This document shows, piece by piece, positions 16,267 through 26,500 of a DNA stretch of 49,712 nt. The translations under genes were made by a program, and so were the position numbers. This stretch comes from Acidimicrobiia bacterium (lineage in GTDB: Bacteria > Actinomycetota > Acidimicrobiia > Acidimicrobiales > Aldehydirespiratoraceae), in contig JAHQYN010000011.1 in NCBI GenBank assembly GCA_024421085.1, positions 1 through 49,712 on the forward strand. Reading direction: 5' to 3'. A model generated the notes under the pieces. It had not been told where the DNA came from, made no database searches, and saw only the letters and a list, made by a program, of their open reading frames with translations. The first letter of the stretch is position 1; every line of letters starts with the position of its first letter.

Positions 16267-17709
16267 TCAGTAGCGGTAGTGGTCGGGTTTGTAGGGGCCG
16301 CCGACGGGCACTCCCAGATAGTCGGCCTGAGATTGGCTCATCGTCGTCAGCTTCACGCCGAGGGCGTCGAGATGGAGCCGAGCGACCTCCTCATCGAGGG
16401 TCCGGGGCAACACATGCACACCCATCTCGATCGAGTCGGCGTTGGCGTGCAGTTCCAACTGCGCCAGCACCTGATTGGTGAACGAGCAGCTCATCACGAA
16501 ACTCGGATGGCCGGTGGCATTGCCCAGGTTTAAGAGCCGCCCCTCGCTCAGCACGATGACCGAGTGGCCGTCCGGGAACACGTACTCGTCTACCTGGGGC
16601 TTGATGTTTACCCGGCGCACGTCGGAGAGCCGGTTGAGTCCCGCTATGTCTATCTCGTTGTCGAAATGGCCTATGTTGCCGACGATGGCCTGATGCTTCA
16701 TCCTCGCCATGTGGCCTGCCAGGATGATGTCCTTGTTGCCTGTGGCCGAGATGAAGATGTCGGCTCTGTCGACGACTGCCTCCAGCGTGTTGACCTCGTA
16801 GCCCGACATGGCGGCCTGCAGAGCGCAGATCGGATCGACCTCGGTGACGATCACCCGCGCTCCCTGGCCCGCCAGCGATTCTGCACAGCCCTTGCCCACG
16901 TCACCGAAACCGCAGACGACCGCCACCTTGCCGCCGATCATCACATCGGTGCCGCGGTTGATGCCGTCTACCAGGCTGTGGCGGACACCGTAGAGGTTGT
17001 CGAACTTTGACTTGGTCACCGAATCGTTGACGTTGATCGCCGGGAAGAGCAGTTCGCCCCTCTCCAACATCTGGTAGAGACGGTTGACGCCGGTGGTCGT
17101 CTCCTCAGAGACGCCGCGGACAGCCGGCGCGATCCGGCTGAAGAACCGCGGGTCGCGTGCGGCGATGTCGCGCAGACGGTCGAGGAACACCGACCATTCC
17201 TCGGGGTCGTCCTCGAGTGGCTCCGGAATCGCTCCGGCGTTCTCGAACTCCAGACCCTTGTGGACCAGCATGGTGGCATCGCCGCCATCGTCGAGGATCA
17301 AGTTGGGGCCAGCGCCGTCGGGCCACACGAACAGCTGCTCGGTGGCCCACCAGTACTCTTCGAGGGTCTCGCCCTTCCAGGCGAAGACGGGAACGCCGCG
17401 ACAGTCGTCTGGGGTGCCGTCAGGCCCCACCACAACCGCCGCAGCGGCATGGTCCTGGGTAGAGAAGATGTTGCAGCTCACCCAGCGCACGTCGGCGCCG
17501 AGGGCGGTGAGGGTCTCAATGAGCACCGCCGTCTGCACCGTCATGTGCAGCGAACCGGCGATCCGCGCCCCCGCCAGAGGGGCATCGCCCGCGTGCTTCC
17601 CTCGCAACGCCATCAGGCCCGGCATCTCATGTTCCGCCAAGCGGATCTCTTTGCGGCCGAACTCTGCTGAGTCCAGATCCGCGACCTTGTAGTCAGGGGT
17701 AAGGGTCAC
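16267..17709 (-). CDS. ahcY: Adenosylhomocysteinase
   Basis: The protein (480 residues) hydrolyses S-adenosylhomocysteine to adenosine and homocysteine. The NAD-binding loop is [14 protein letters not shown]. Other landmarks are [25 protein letters not shown], the substrate region [16 protein letters not shown] and the C-terminal [21 protein letters not shown] lies eight bases before the GTG at 17709, which I take as start over a GTG at 17718 that overlaps that site. I looked for a SAH riboswitch upstream and found none, only a hairpin. Confidence 0.95.
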   Translation of the reverse strand: MTLTPDYKVADLDSAEFGRKEIRLAEHEMPGLMALRGKHAGDAPLAGARIAGSLHMTVQTAVLIETLTALGADVRWVSCNIFSTQDHAAAAVVVGPDGTPDDCRGVPVFAWKGETLEEYWWATEQLFVWPDGAGPNLILDDGGDATMLVHKGLEFENAGAIPEPLEDDPEEWSVFLDRLRDIAARDPRFFSRIAPAVRGVSEETTTGVNRLYQMLERGELLFPAINVNDSVTKSKFDNLYGVRHSLVDGINRGTDVMIGGKVAVVCGFGDVGKGCAESLAGQGARVIVTEVDPICALQAAMSGYEVNTLEAVVDRADIFISATGNKDIILAGHMARMKHQAIVGNIGHFDNEIDIAGLNRLSDVRRVNIKPQVDEYVFPDGHSVIVLSEGRLLNLGNATGHPSFVMSCSFTNQVLAQLELHANADSIEMGVHVLPRTLDEEVARLHLDALGVKLTTMSQSQADYLGVPVGGPYKPDHYRY

Positions 17710-17742
17710 CGCACACACTCCTCAAGAAAGCAACAGGCATCA

Positions 17743-17786
17743 GCGGGCGGGGGTCGACTGACACCATCTCTGCACAGCCCGCCCGC
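17743..17786 (-). terminator. GC-rich hairpin between manA and ahcY
   Basis: GCGGGCGGG (17743-17751) and CCCGCCCGC (17778-17786) form a 9-base-pair stem around 26 bases. It lies downstream of manA and upstream of ahcY on the transcribed strand. There is no T-run, so it could be a weak terminator or a leader structure. Confidence 0.4.
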
Positions 17787-17838
17787 CAAGCGTAGCGGCC
17801 CTAGGGCCGACCGGTGCCGTGGCTGCCAGCGCCGAGGC

Positions 17839-19153
17839 CTACCGGTGCTGTGGCCCGGAGTCGGTTCTGGGACCAACCCCGGCGCGGAACACGGTTGCGG
17901 TGCCGTCGAGATGGGCGGGGCCGTCGGAGGCCGCCATCCAGGCGGCCGCGCCCCGCCCGACGGGGGGGGTGTCGGGCCCCCCCCGGGGGGGGACCGGGGT
18001 GGGGGGGGCGGGGGGGGGGGGGGGGGCGGGGGGGGCCCCCCCCGGGGGCGGCCGCGCCCCGCCCGAGGGGGTGAGAGCCGGCTCGGCTCTCAAGACGGGC
18101 ATGACCCGAAGTACACAGCAGGATCGCCGGGCCCGGCTCGACCTCGGCAGCGCTGTTCAGATCGATCCTCTGCAACGAGAACTCTTCGACCGGGCTGCGG
18201 TAGCTGACCACCCCGTCGACGGCTGACGGCCGCTGAACGTCGACTGTCATCGGGTCGGTCTCGACGATGTCGAGCAGCGTCGCCACGTCCACGTGCTTGC
18301 TCGTCAGCCCGGCGCGTACGACATTGTCGGAGTTGGCCATCAGCTCCACGCCCGTGCCACGCAGATAGCAGTGCAGGTTGCCCGGTCCGAAGAAGATCGC
18401 CTCGCCCGGCCGCAGCCTCACCAGATTCAACAGCAGGGCGATCAGCACGGCGGGGTCTCTGCGGTAGCGCCGGCCGAGATCGCTCACCACCTGCCGTTCC
18501 GCTGCGAACGGCGACGCGGACCGCGACGGCGACTGTGCAGCGCACGCAGCCGTCACCGACCCCACCAGATCCGCGGTCGCCTGCCGATCCAGCCGCAGCA
18601 ACCACTCCAGAAGCCCGGCGATACCGGCGGGCGTAGGCACCGCGGCGATCCTGGCCCTGATCGGATCAAGAGCATCAGTTGGGATCGTCCCAAGCAGTTC
18701 AAGCGTCTCGGACGGTTCACGGAATCCGCACAGCGCGCTGAACTCGCTGAGCGCGCAGATCAACTCCGGCTTGTGGCGCCGGTCACGGAAACAGCGGCGG
18801 GCGCCGTGCCGGTCGATTCCCAGGGCCTCCTCGCGTTCGTATCCATTTCGCGCCTGCTCGGCCGACGGATGCGTCTGCAACGAGAGCGGGGCGTCGGCGG
18901 CCAACACCTTCAACAGGAAGGGAAGCGAACCGAAACGGTCTGCCACCGAGGCGCCCAGCGCCGCACGCCGGTCGGCATCGATATGTTCGTCAAGGCGGAC
19001 ACCCGACCCGCGCAGCTCCGCCGGCCCTGCCCAATGCGCTCCGAACCACACCTCCGCAACGGGCTCGCCCGTCGCACTGAGGTCCAGCAGCTCAGGGATC
19101 GCGGTCGGCGAGCCCCAGTCGTAGTTCTTCAGCACCCCATCGATCAGCACCAT
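17839..19153 (-). pseudogene. manA: Mannose-6-phosphate isomerase, C-terminus disrupted by a 106-bp poly-G/duplication block
   Basis: Type I phosphomannose isomerase interconverts mannose-6-P and fructose-6-P. FGAHWAGPAELRG, FLLKVLAADAPLSLQTHPS, the zinc-site KPELICAL and FFGPGNLHCYLRGTGVELMANSDNVVRAGLTSKHVD are all present. After SHPLGRGAA the frame enters an extremely G/C-monotonous stretch and would continue to a stop at 17801. The expected ending, RGAAAWMAASDGPAHLDG to a TGA at 17839, is present in another frame beyond a second copy of the same 20 bases. Removing 106 bases restores a normal enzyme. It may therefore be intact in the living cell. Confidence 0.8.
17941..18066. repeat. 20-bp direct repeat flanking a poly-G/poly-C block inside manA
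   Basis: GGCGGCCGCGCCCCGCCCGA occurs at 17941-17960 and again at 18047-18066. The 86 bases between are almost wholly runs of G and C, including a run of 17 G broken by single C bases. The pattern suggests a duplicated segment filled with low-complexity or low-quality sequence. Confidence 0.9.
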
Positions 19154-19218
19154 GACCGGATCCCCAACTCGTCAGCCGGCTCAGTCATCAACCCGCGTCA
19201 GGCAGTCCGGCAGAAGGC

Positions 19219-19424
19219 ATGGCGGCGCTCAGATCCGGCAAGCCTGCGCGACTCCGTCGGCCTCGGCCACCACGGCGGCCCCAACCCGGCATGGCACCAC
19301 CCAAACCCGGCAAGCCCGCGCGACTCGGTCCGTATCGGCCACAGCGGCGGCCCGACCAAGGCATGGCGGCGCTCAGATCCGGCAAGTCTGCGCGACTCCG
19401 TCGGTCTCGGCTTTGGCGAGCAGG
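19219..19424. repeat. 72-bp tandem repeat, about 2.9 copies, reaching into the Trm112-like gene
   Basis: Units begin at 19219, 19291 and 19363, each opening ATGGC and containing CCGGCAAG...GCGCGACTC. The first and third copies are nearly identical; the second is more diverged. The third copy contains the stop codon and the last 16 codons of the Trm112-like gene. An open plus-strand frame across it is basic, repetitive and not a real gene. Confidence 0.9.
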
Positions 19425-19612
19425 CGGGAGTGCTCCTGTGAATCCACATCGCTTGCCTCGTCGGGAAGCATCACCGGAATGTCACCCTCATGAATTCGAT
19501 AGAGCTTCTGGAGGCGCGGGTTGTACAGCACGGATTCGTCGGCGAAATACAGCAGCGGGCCGCGGTCGATGGGGCATACCAGAATCTCAAGGAGGCGGAT
19601 GTCGAGGGTCAT
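19373..19612 (-). CDS. Trm112-family small zinc-ribbon-like protein
   Basis: This 79-residue protein has LDIRLLEILVCPIDRGPLLYF, then YNPRLQKLYRIHEGDIPVMLPDEA, the usual Trm112/DUF343 layout, although only one N-terminal cysteine is seen instead of a CxxC. Eukaryotic Trm112 activates methyltransferases; bacterial members are poorly known. The C-terminal residues (about DGVAQTCRI) are encoded in the 72-bp repeat and may be a later addition. It lies between the phosphomannomutase and manA genes on the same strand. Confidence 0.8.
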   Translation of the reverse strand: MTLDIRLLEILVCPIDRGPLLYFADESVLYNPRLQKLYRIHEGDIPVMLPDEASDVDSQEHSRLLAKAETDGVAQTCRI

Positions 19613-19653
19613 GCGTCCCAGTCAACCAGAAACTCACCGCACACAGACAACGG

Positions 19654-20997
19654 TCAGGCGAACAGGGCGAGGACTTCATTGACACGAACGTCGACCTCGG
19701 CTTGAGTGCCCGCTTCGAGGTTGAGACGAAGCAGCGGCTCGGTGTTCGAGGGACGGAGGTTGAACCACCAGTCACCGAGGTCGACGGTCAGCCCGTCCAT
19801 ACGATCCACCGAGGCGCCGGCGAAGGCACGGGCCACCCGGTCGATCACCGCGGCGGTGTCGCTGACCCTGGTGTTGATCTCGCCCGATGCCGCATAGCGG
19901 TCGAGCGACGACACGAGATCCGAGAGGCCCGCAGGATGGCGCCCCAAGGCCTCGAGCACCACGAGCGCGGCGATCAGCCCACTGTCGGCGCCGAAGTTGT
20001 CACGGAAGTAGTAGTGCCCCGAATGCTCACCGCCGAACGCGGCCCCCGTCTCGAGCATCACCTGTTTGATGAACGAATGGCCGACCCGCGTTCGAACGGG
20101 TGTTCCACCGCCCTCGACAATGACCTCGGGCACGGTCTTGGAGCAGATCAGGTTGTGGACGATGGTCGCGCCCGGCTGACGCTCCAGGATGGAGCGGGCG
20201 ACCAGCGCGGTGGTCAACGACCCGGACACGGCCCTGGCGTTCTCATCGACGAGGAACACCCGGTCTGCGTCGCCGTCGAAGGCCAGACCGATGTCGGCGC
20301 GGTCGTGCAGAACCCTGGACATCAAGTCTCTGCAGTTCTCGGGCTGGATCGGGTCGGCCGGATGGTTCGGGAACGTGCCGTCGAGCTCGGGATACATGTG
20401 GTCGAGTTCAAAGGGCAGCCCGGCGAACACTGCGGGCACCACCAGACCGCCCATTCCGTTGGCCGTGTCGGCCACCACCCGCAGCGGTTTCAGGGCATCG
20501 AGGTCGACGAAGGAGTGTGCATGCGAGACGTATCCGGCAAGCAGGTCGTGCTGCGTGAGTCGCCCTCGCGCCGCGGCAGGATCGGGGCCCGCAATCGCCA
20601 TCTGCTTGATCTCGGACAGTCCCGAGTCAGAGCCGATGGGCGCTGCCCGGGCGAGGCACATCTTGATTCCGTTGTAGCCCGCCGGGTTGTGCGAAGCGGT
20701 CAAGACGGCCCCCGGGGCTCCCAGGTGGCCCGAGCCGTAGTACAGCATGTCGGTGGCGCACAGACCCACATCGACCACGTCGACCCCGTGGTCCATCGCC
20801 CCCTGCGCGAAGGCGTCCGCCAGCTCCTCGCCGTCAGGGCGCATGTCGCGCCCCACGAGAACCGACGTTTCCCCCAGGTTCCGGACGAATCGGGCGAACG
20901 CCCCGCCGATGGCTCGGGATCCGTCGGTGTCGAACTGGTCCGGGACGGTGCCGCGAACATCGTAAGCCTTGAAGATCGTGTCGAAGTCTGTGCCCAC
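19654..20997 (-). CDS. manB: Phosphomannomutase/phosphoglucomutase
   Basis: The protein (447 residues) moves phosphate between C6 and C1 of mannose or glucose. Landmarks are IFKAYDVRGTVPDQ, the phosphoserine loop LTASHNPAGYNGIKM, the metal-binding FDGDADRVFLVDE, GGEHSGHYYFRDN for sugar recognition and RPSNTEPLLRLNLEA for phosphate binding. The GTG start at 20997 fits the family better than the longer frame from 21051. It is encoded just upstream of the Trm112-like gene and manA on one strand, which forms a mannose-nucleotide supply group. Confidence 0.93.
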   Translation of the reverse strand: MGTDFDTIFKAYDVRGTVPDQFDTDGSRAIGGAFARFVRNLGETSVLVGRDMRPDGEELADAFAQGAMDHGVDVVDVGLCATDMLYYGSGHLGAPGAVLTASHNPAGYNGIKMCLARAAPIGSDSGLSEIKQMAIAGPDPAAARGRLTQHDLLAGYVSHAHSFVDLDALKPLRVVADTANGMGGLVVPAVFAGLPFELDHMYPELDGTFPNHPADPIQPENCRDLMSRVLHDRADIGLAFDGDADRVFLVDENARAVSGSLTTALVARSILERQPGATIVHNLICSKTVPEVIVEGGGTPVRTRVGHSFIKQVMLETGAAFGGEHSGHYYFRDNFGADSGLIAALVVLEALGRHPAGLSDLVSSLDRYAASGEINTRVSDTAAVIDRVARAFAGASVDRMDGLTVDLGDWWFNLRPSNTEPLLRLNLEAGTQAEVDVRVNEVLALFA

Positions 20998-21104
20998 ACC
21001 ACGAAACCTAAACCGCGGACCGCCGCCTTGCCCATTCAACCGAGGGCTCACACCGCCAGACTGCCCGGGATGCCAGACTGCGGGTGCTGCCGGACTGCCG
21101 GGAG

Positions 21105-21941
21105 TCAGTACTTCTCAGGCACGAAAGTCTGATCCGAGATCGGCGGCCTCACATAGCCCACAGCCGACTGTCTGTCGGGCAACTCAACTTCCTCCCACGG
21201 GACCGGCTCGTAGGGGATCTGCGACAGGAGATGAGAAATACAGTTCAGCCTGGCCCTCTTCTTGGAGTCGGCATTGACCACATACCAGGGGGCCTGCTTG
21301 ATGTCGGTGTGGGCGAACAGCGTGTCCTTGGCCTTCGAGAAGTCCACCCAACGCTCCCGGCTCTGCAGATCAACCGGTGACAGCTTCCAGCGCCTCAACG
21401 GATCGGAGATGCGACTCTGGAAGCGGGCCTCCTGCTCGGCGTCGCTCACCGAGAACCAGTACTTGATCAAGATGATCCCCGAGCGGACCAGCATCCGCTC
21501 GAACTCGGGGCAGGACCGCAGAAACTCGCGGTACTCCTCGTCGGTACAGAAACCCATCACGGGCTCGACCAAGCCGCGGTTGTACCAGCTGCGGTCGAAC
21601 AGCACCATCTCCCCCGCCGCCGGCAACGCAGCCACGTAACGCTGGAACCACCACTGGGACTTCTCTCGGTCACTCGGCGTGCCGAGCGCCACGACCCGCA
21701 CGACCCGGGGGTTGAGCCGCTCAGTTATCCGCTTGATCGCTCCACCCTTGCCAGCGGCGTCACGCCCCTCAAAGACGACGACCACCTTGAGGCCCTTGTG
21801 GCGGATCCACCGCTGCAACAGCACCAGTTCCTCCTGCAGGAGGGTCAGTGCGCGGTTGTAGACCTTCGTCTTGATCTTCTTCGGTATCGCGGGCGCGGGC
21901 TCAAGAGACTGCATCTCTATGGGAGTCCGCTGATCGTCCAT
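21105..21941 (-). CDS. ppk2: Polyphosphate kinase 2
   Basis: This 278-residue one-domain PPK2 phosphorylates nucleotides with polyphosphate. Walker A is FEGRDAAGKGG, followed by the lid KRITERLNPRVVRVVALGTPSDRE, Walker B VLFDRSWYNRG and the typical WKLSPVDLQSRERW and TDIKQAPWYVVNADSKKRARLN. The ATG at 21941 is chosen because the 84 residues before it in the open frame are arginine-rich and unlike any PPK2. Which nucleotide it prefers cannot be told from motifs alone. Confidence 0.93.
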   Translation of the reverse strand: MDDQRTPIEMQSLEPAPAIPKKIKTKVYNRALTLLQEELVLLQRWIRHKGLKVVVVFEGRDAAGKGGAIKRITERLNPRVVRVVALGTPSDREKSQWWFQRYVAALPAAGEMVLFDRSWYNRGLVEPVMGFCTDEEYREFLRSCPEFERMLVRSGIILIKYWFSVSDAEQEARFQSRISDPLRRWKLSPVDLQSRERWVDFSKAKDTLFAHTDIKQAPWYVVNADSKKRARLNCISHLLSQIPYEPVPWEEVELPDRQSAVGYVRPPISDQTFVPEKY

Positions 21942-22053
21942 GGCAGCCGAGACTAGCCGGGCAAGGGACTGCGGTGCGGCGCGATCACAGCAGATTCCGC
22001 GCCGCCGTCGACGACGACCGTGTCCGGGGAACTCACCGGCCTGAACTGAACGG

Positions 22054-23277
22054 TCAGGTAGGTGCCGACTCTTCGAGCGCCGCTGACGCGGGGGTGTCGG
22101 GCTCGGTTCCGTCGAGGCTCGTCTCGTCGGGTGGGTCCGGCGACAACAGACCCCCCGTGCCGAAGAGCTCTTCAAGGACCGACGGATCGTCAAACAATCC
22201 CTGGGCGAACATCTCGTCCAACAACTCGTTCAACAACCCGGCTAACTCGGGGTTGAGTTCATCCATGGAGCCGTCGTCTTGAGCAAACAACTCGTTCAAC
22301 AACCCGGCCAACCCCGGGCCGAGATCATCCATCGACCCGTCACCCTCACCAAACAACTCCTCCAACACCCCGGCCAACCCCGGGCCGAGATCATCCATCG
22401 ACCCGTCACCCTCACCAAACAACTCGTTCAACAACCCGGCCAACCCCGGGCCGAGATCATCCATCGACCCGTCACCCTCGCCAAGCGGCAGCAGGTACCG
22501 CAGTATCGCGCCGAGCTCGAGCCCGGGCCCGTCCGCATCGAGACCGCCCGTGCCACCCCAGCCGCCTGGGACCACCACGACCACCGGCCCCAGGCCGAGA
22601 GCGAATGGCATCCGGAGGGCACCGCGCAGTGCTGGGGACTCCCAATCCTCAAAGTGGTCGCCACCGTTATAGCGCCCGTCGCCGCGGTCCCAGAACTCTC
22701 CCCAAAGCCCGCCGTGCCCGAAGAGACCTCGCCTTTGACCGCGCCGGTACCTGTCGAAAGGTCCGTCGAAATCTGAGGGGTCCAGATACTCGAGCCATCC
22801 GTCATCTGAGTCCCGCCGCTCGCGATACTCGTCGTCATCTGAGCCTTGCCGTTGGCGATACTCGTCGTAGACATATTCGTCGTCGTCGGACTCATCGGTG
22901 ATGGCTGAGACTGCCCACACCGCGGCAACGACGATCACCGCGACCAACAACGCAGCGAGCACTCCGATCCCGGCCAGCTTGGCGGCTCGCCTGGGAGCGA
23001 GGGGCACCTCGGGTTCAACAGGCACCTCGGGTTCAACAGGCACTTCGGGTTCAACAGGCGCCTCAGCAGGGGGGTTGCCCGAGCCCCCCGAAGGTGCATC
23101 GCCTGCAACGTCCCCAATGTCAGTGCCCTGACCGTCAGCGGCCTCCGTATCAGGGGCCTCCGTATCAGTGGCCTCCGTATCAGCGGCCTCGGTATCAGGG
23201 GCCTCCGTATCAGCGGCCTCGGCACCGTCAGCTTGCGACGCTTGAGCGGCCTCCTCAGGATTCTCGTTGTCTGCCAT
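22054..23277 (-). CDS. Acidic repeat-rich single-pass membrane protein, function unknown
   Basis: Of 407 residues, the N-terminal part is made of five-residue DTEA-type units (residues about 15-45), a spacer and three EPEVPV units. One transmembrane helix follows (GIGVLAALLVAVIVVAAVWAVSAI) near residue 115. Then come an acidic tyrosine-rich stretch (DDDEYVYDEYRQRQ), a glycine-rich hydrophobic patch and four copies of a 22-residue unit containing DGSMDDLGPGLAG. The C-terminus is acidic. I recognise no family. The repeats suggest a structural or interaction role outside or inside the membrane. The upstream 18 residues of the open frame are not counted because MADNENPEE starts a clearly different composition. 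Confidence 0.6.
   Translation of the reverse strand: MADNENPEEAAQASQADGAEAADTEAPDTEAADTEATDTEAPDTEAADGQGTDIGDVAGDAPSGGSGNPPAEAPVEPEVPVEPEVPVEPEVPLAPRRAAKLAGIGVLAALLVAVIVVAAVWAVSAITDESDDDEYVYDEYRQRQGSDDDEYRERRDSDDGWLEYLDPSDFDGPFDRYRRGQRRGLFGHGGLWGEFWDRGDGRYNGGDHFEDWESPALRGALRMPFALGLGPVVVVVPGGWGGTGGLDADGPGLELGAILRYLLPLGEGDGSMDDLGPGLAGLLNELFGEGDGSMDDLGPGLAGVLEELFGEGDGSMDDLGPGLAGLLNELFAQDDGSMDELNPELAGLLNELLDEMFAQGLFDDPSVLEELFGTGGLLSPDPPDETSLDGTEPDTPASAALEESAPT
22219..22484. repeat. 66-bp tandem repeat coding four 22-residue units
   Basis: Four units lie head to tail in frame within the membrane protein gene. Three are almost identical at the DNA level (containing CCCCGGGCCGAGATCATCCA) and one is more diverged. 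The length is an exact multiple of three, so copy number can change without breaking the frame. Confidence 0.9.
23140..23222. repeat. 15-bp repeat coding DTEA units
   Basis: Six consecutive near-identical units resembling GGCCTCCGTATCAGC code for a five-residue acidic period near the N-terminus of the same protein. A separate 18-bp unit occurs three times at about 23005-23060 and codes for EPEVPV. Confidence 0.85.
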
Positions 23278-23555
23278 GCGAGCAGTGTACCGGAACCTGA
23301 TACCCAGAACCCGTAGCGCGAATCCAGACACAACAAGAATCCGTACACGACAGGCCCGCCGCCCGCAGCGTTCGCGGATCGAACATCGTGGACCCGCAGA
23401 GGCATGACCCCAACCGCCTTCGCGCCGTGCCTACTAGCCGCCCGGGCCGCGCCCCCGGTGGACGGCATCGCGCACCACTCCAAGCTGCCCGAACACACCC
23501 ACGCCCCACGCACCAGCCCAACCCCCTCAAACACACCCACGCCCCGCACCCAACG

Positions 23556-26500
23556 TCAGCCACGGCCCCTCGGCTGCACTACGTAGCAGTCCAGGCTGCT
23601 CGCATACACCCCGCTGCGGCTGAGGCGCCTGATCATCGTGACGTCGCGGGCGACCCGCAGGCCGTCCTTGAATGCCCTAACAGTCGAGGATTCGCTGTTG
23701 ACGACGCGCACCGGAACCTCAGCTACCGCGTATCCGCAGCGTTCCGCTAGGTGGAGCAGTTCGACATCGAAAGCGAAACCATCGATACGTCCCGCGGCCA
23801 TCAGAGCCTTGGCCACATCGGCGCGAAACGCCTTGCAGCCGCACTGGGTGTCCCGGTAGCGGCCCGCCAGCACGGTTCGGGCGAAGAGGTTCACCGCGCG
23901 GCTCCCCAACCGGCGCAGACCCGACACGCTGCGGTCGGCCACCGACAGTTCCGCGTACCGATTGCCGATCACCACCTCGCAGCCGGCCTCCACCACGGCG
24001 AGCAGTCCCAACAACTGGTCCGGCGAGTAGGCCAGGTCCGCGTCGGTGAACGCCACCGTCCGTCCGCGGCTCGCCAGCACGCCGGCGCGGACCGCGGCGC
24101 CCTTCCCCTGGTTGGCAGGCAGTTCGATCACCAGGTCGGCACCCGCCTCGGTTGCCCGCCGGGCAGTGTCGTCAGGCGATCCGTCATCGACGACCACGAT
24201 CTCCAAGTCGCCGCCGACGTGCAGAGAATCCAGCTCGGAGCGGATCTCGGCGACCGTCGACGCGATCCGCTCCGCTTCGCAGTACGCCGGAACCACCACC
24301 GACAGACGCAACTCACCGATCGGATCGCCCAAACCGGCCGATCCCCGCGCCGAACTAGTTGCTGCCGAATAAGCGGGAACCGGAACCGAGCCAACGGGGA
24401 CCGGATCAGGGAGATAGTCAACATCGGCTGCATCCTCGGGTGTTGCGGGGCGCGATGGCGTTGCCGCGCGCGGCGCCGCTAGGTCCCAGAACGCAGGCGG
24501 GCCATCATCGCCGCGATCCCATCTCCGACGGGCTGCCGCGACGGCCAGCACGAGTCCGAGCAGGGTCGCCGACAGACCGATCCACTGGACCGCTGAGCGG
24601 GTATAGCTCAGACTCACCGAGGTCTCGGTCGGCACGACCACCATCAGATTGGGCGCCACCCGGAACGGCCCGTCCGCTCCCGAAACCTCCCAGTTGGGAA
24701 AATAGCTGGCCCGCACCAGCACCGGGAATCCGATCCGGTCCACGCTGAAGCTGATCGAGTCGTTGTCGACAGCGAGGTCGAAGACTTCCGCGGTCTCGGT
24801 GGGTACTCGCTCGAGCCAGTCCGGCAGCAAATCGGCCAACGCGCGCATCTCCGACACCCGTTCGCCGCTCTCTACCGAGGCAGCAAAGTCGGCATCCTGT
24901 CGGGCCAGGTCGTCAAGGGACATGCGCGGCCATCCGGCGGGCCCGTCCGCCGCGATCAGCGGGATCTCCTCGGCACTCTCCCAGGCGGCGACGGTGGGCA
25001 CCAACCAATGCTCCCCGCCCGCTGACAACCCCTCAATCACCACGGGCAACTGCTCCAGACCCACCGCAATCTGTTGATCCTTCACCAGAAAGACCACCCA
25101 CGGCCCGCTCGCCGCTATCTCCTCGAACGCTTCGAGTTCGCGCGCCTGAGCAATCGCCGACTCGGACACCGCCAGGTAGTAGCGAACGCCGAGGGTCTCG
25201 AGCCCCCCGACGCCCTTGCCGACGTCGAGTCTCGAATACGGAAGGTCGCGCTGGGCGCGAGAGGGACTCTCCGACAGTTCCGACTGCAACAGGAAGTGGT
25301 AGGGGGTCGTCGCCGACGCCTCGAAATAGAGTCCCTCCATCGAGCCGATACAGCCGTCGGTCCAGTGGGGCAGCAGCATCGGCGCCATGGTCGTGCCGTA
25401 AGTCCCGAGACGCTCACTGTCGAACTCCCAAAGCGACCGCCCGCAACCGAACTCCTCCCCGACCTCGGCCATGGTCGACACCAACTCGTTGTACTCCACA
25501 GTGCCCGACTTCTGCTCGTACCCCGTGAAGTTGTATCTCAGCCACCCGGGACCCTGGTTGAACTCAGCGGTCGCAAGACCGTTCCAGCCGCGGATCGACT
25601 CGATCCCGAAGATGCTCGAGAAGCCGTAGAGGGTGGCGGCTCCACCGGCCGCGTCGGTCCTCTGGAAGGTCGTGGCGAACGGAACGGAGCGGAGCGGAAA
25701 GGCCAAGGCGGTCAGAATCACCAGAGTCAACAGGCCCGCAGGAACCGCCGCCCAGACCGCAGGGGGGCGTGCGCCCGAGCCGCCGGAATCCAGAGGCGCC
25801 GGCCGAAGCATCCAGATCGCGCCGCGGCCGACCTCGGCCACAGCGATACCAGACAGCAGGTAGACCGACAGGTAGTAGAACGGCAGGATCCGCACGTTCC
25901 AGAGTCGGCTCTCGGGGAGCAGCACGAAAGCAGCCGCGAAGACCGCCGCAACGATCCCCAGGGCGATACCGATCCGGACCCGGCGAAGCACGCAGACCAA
26001 CACGCCGACGACCGCGAGGACCACGAACACCTGCAGCGGCAGGTCGTTGGCCAAAAAGCTCTGGTTGCCGAGATCATCTCCCCGATGCCACAGCGCCGCA
26101 GCGTAACGACGCTCCTTTCCCCAGCCCATGTCGTTGAGGTAGGCGACGTTCCAGGCGAACGGCAGCACCCAGAACGCGGCCAGCAGCGCGGCGACCGGAC
26201 CGACGACACCGACCCAGAAGACCTCGCGTCGCCCGAACCGAACGACCAGCAGAGCGAACAGCGCCACGAGCGCGAAGAATGCCGCGAACAGATGCAGCAG
26301 GCCGATCAGGGCCAGCAACACCGCGGCCGCGACCCGGTCTGAGCCGCTCGCCAGCCCCCGGGCTGCGAAACCGATGAACAGCATGGCAACCGACAATCCC
26401 AGGCTGTAGGCGAACTCCCCGGCCATCGTCGACATCAGGTTCCCGCCGTAGATGTTGAACGAACGGTCGAAGATGAACGGCAGGGTCATCAACGCCATCA

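Noticed and set aside
17709-17800. SAH riboswitch upstream of ahcY
   Set aside because: The conserved core expected of SAH riboswitches (GAGGAGCGCUGC) is absent; GAGGAG here is only the ribosome binding site. A simple GC hairpin is all I see.
19219-21132. Long plus-strand open frame of 637 codons
   Set aside because: It overlaps the phosphomannomutase and Trm112-like genes on the other strand, has no family-like sequence and is open because of high GC content.
23278-23555. Small gene between the repeat-rich protein and the glycosyltransferase
   Set aside because: Only proline/histidine/threonine-rich frames are open, without a good start or ribosome binding site.
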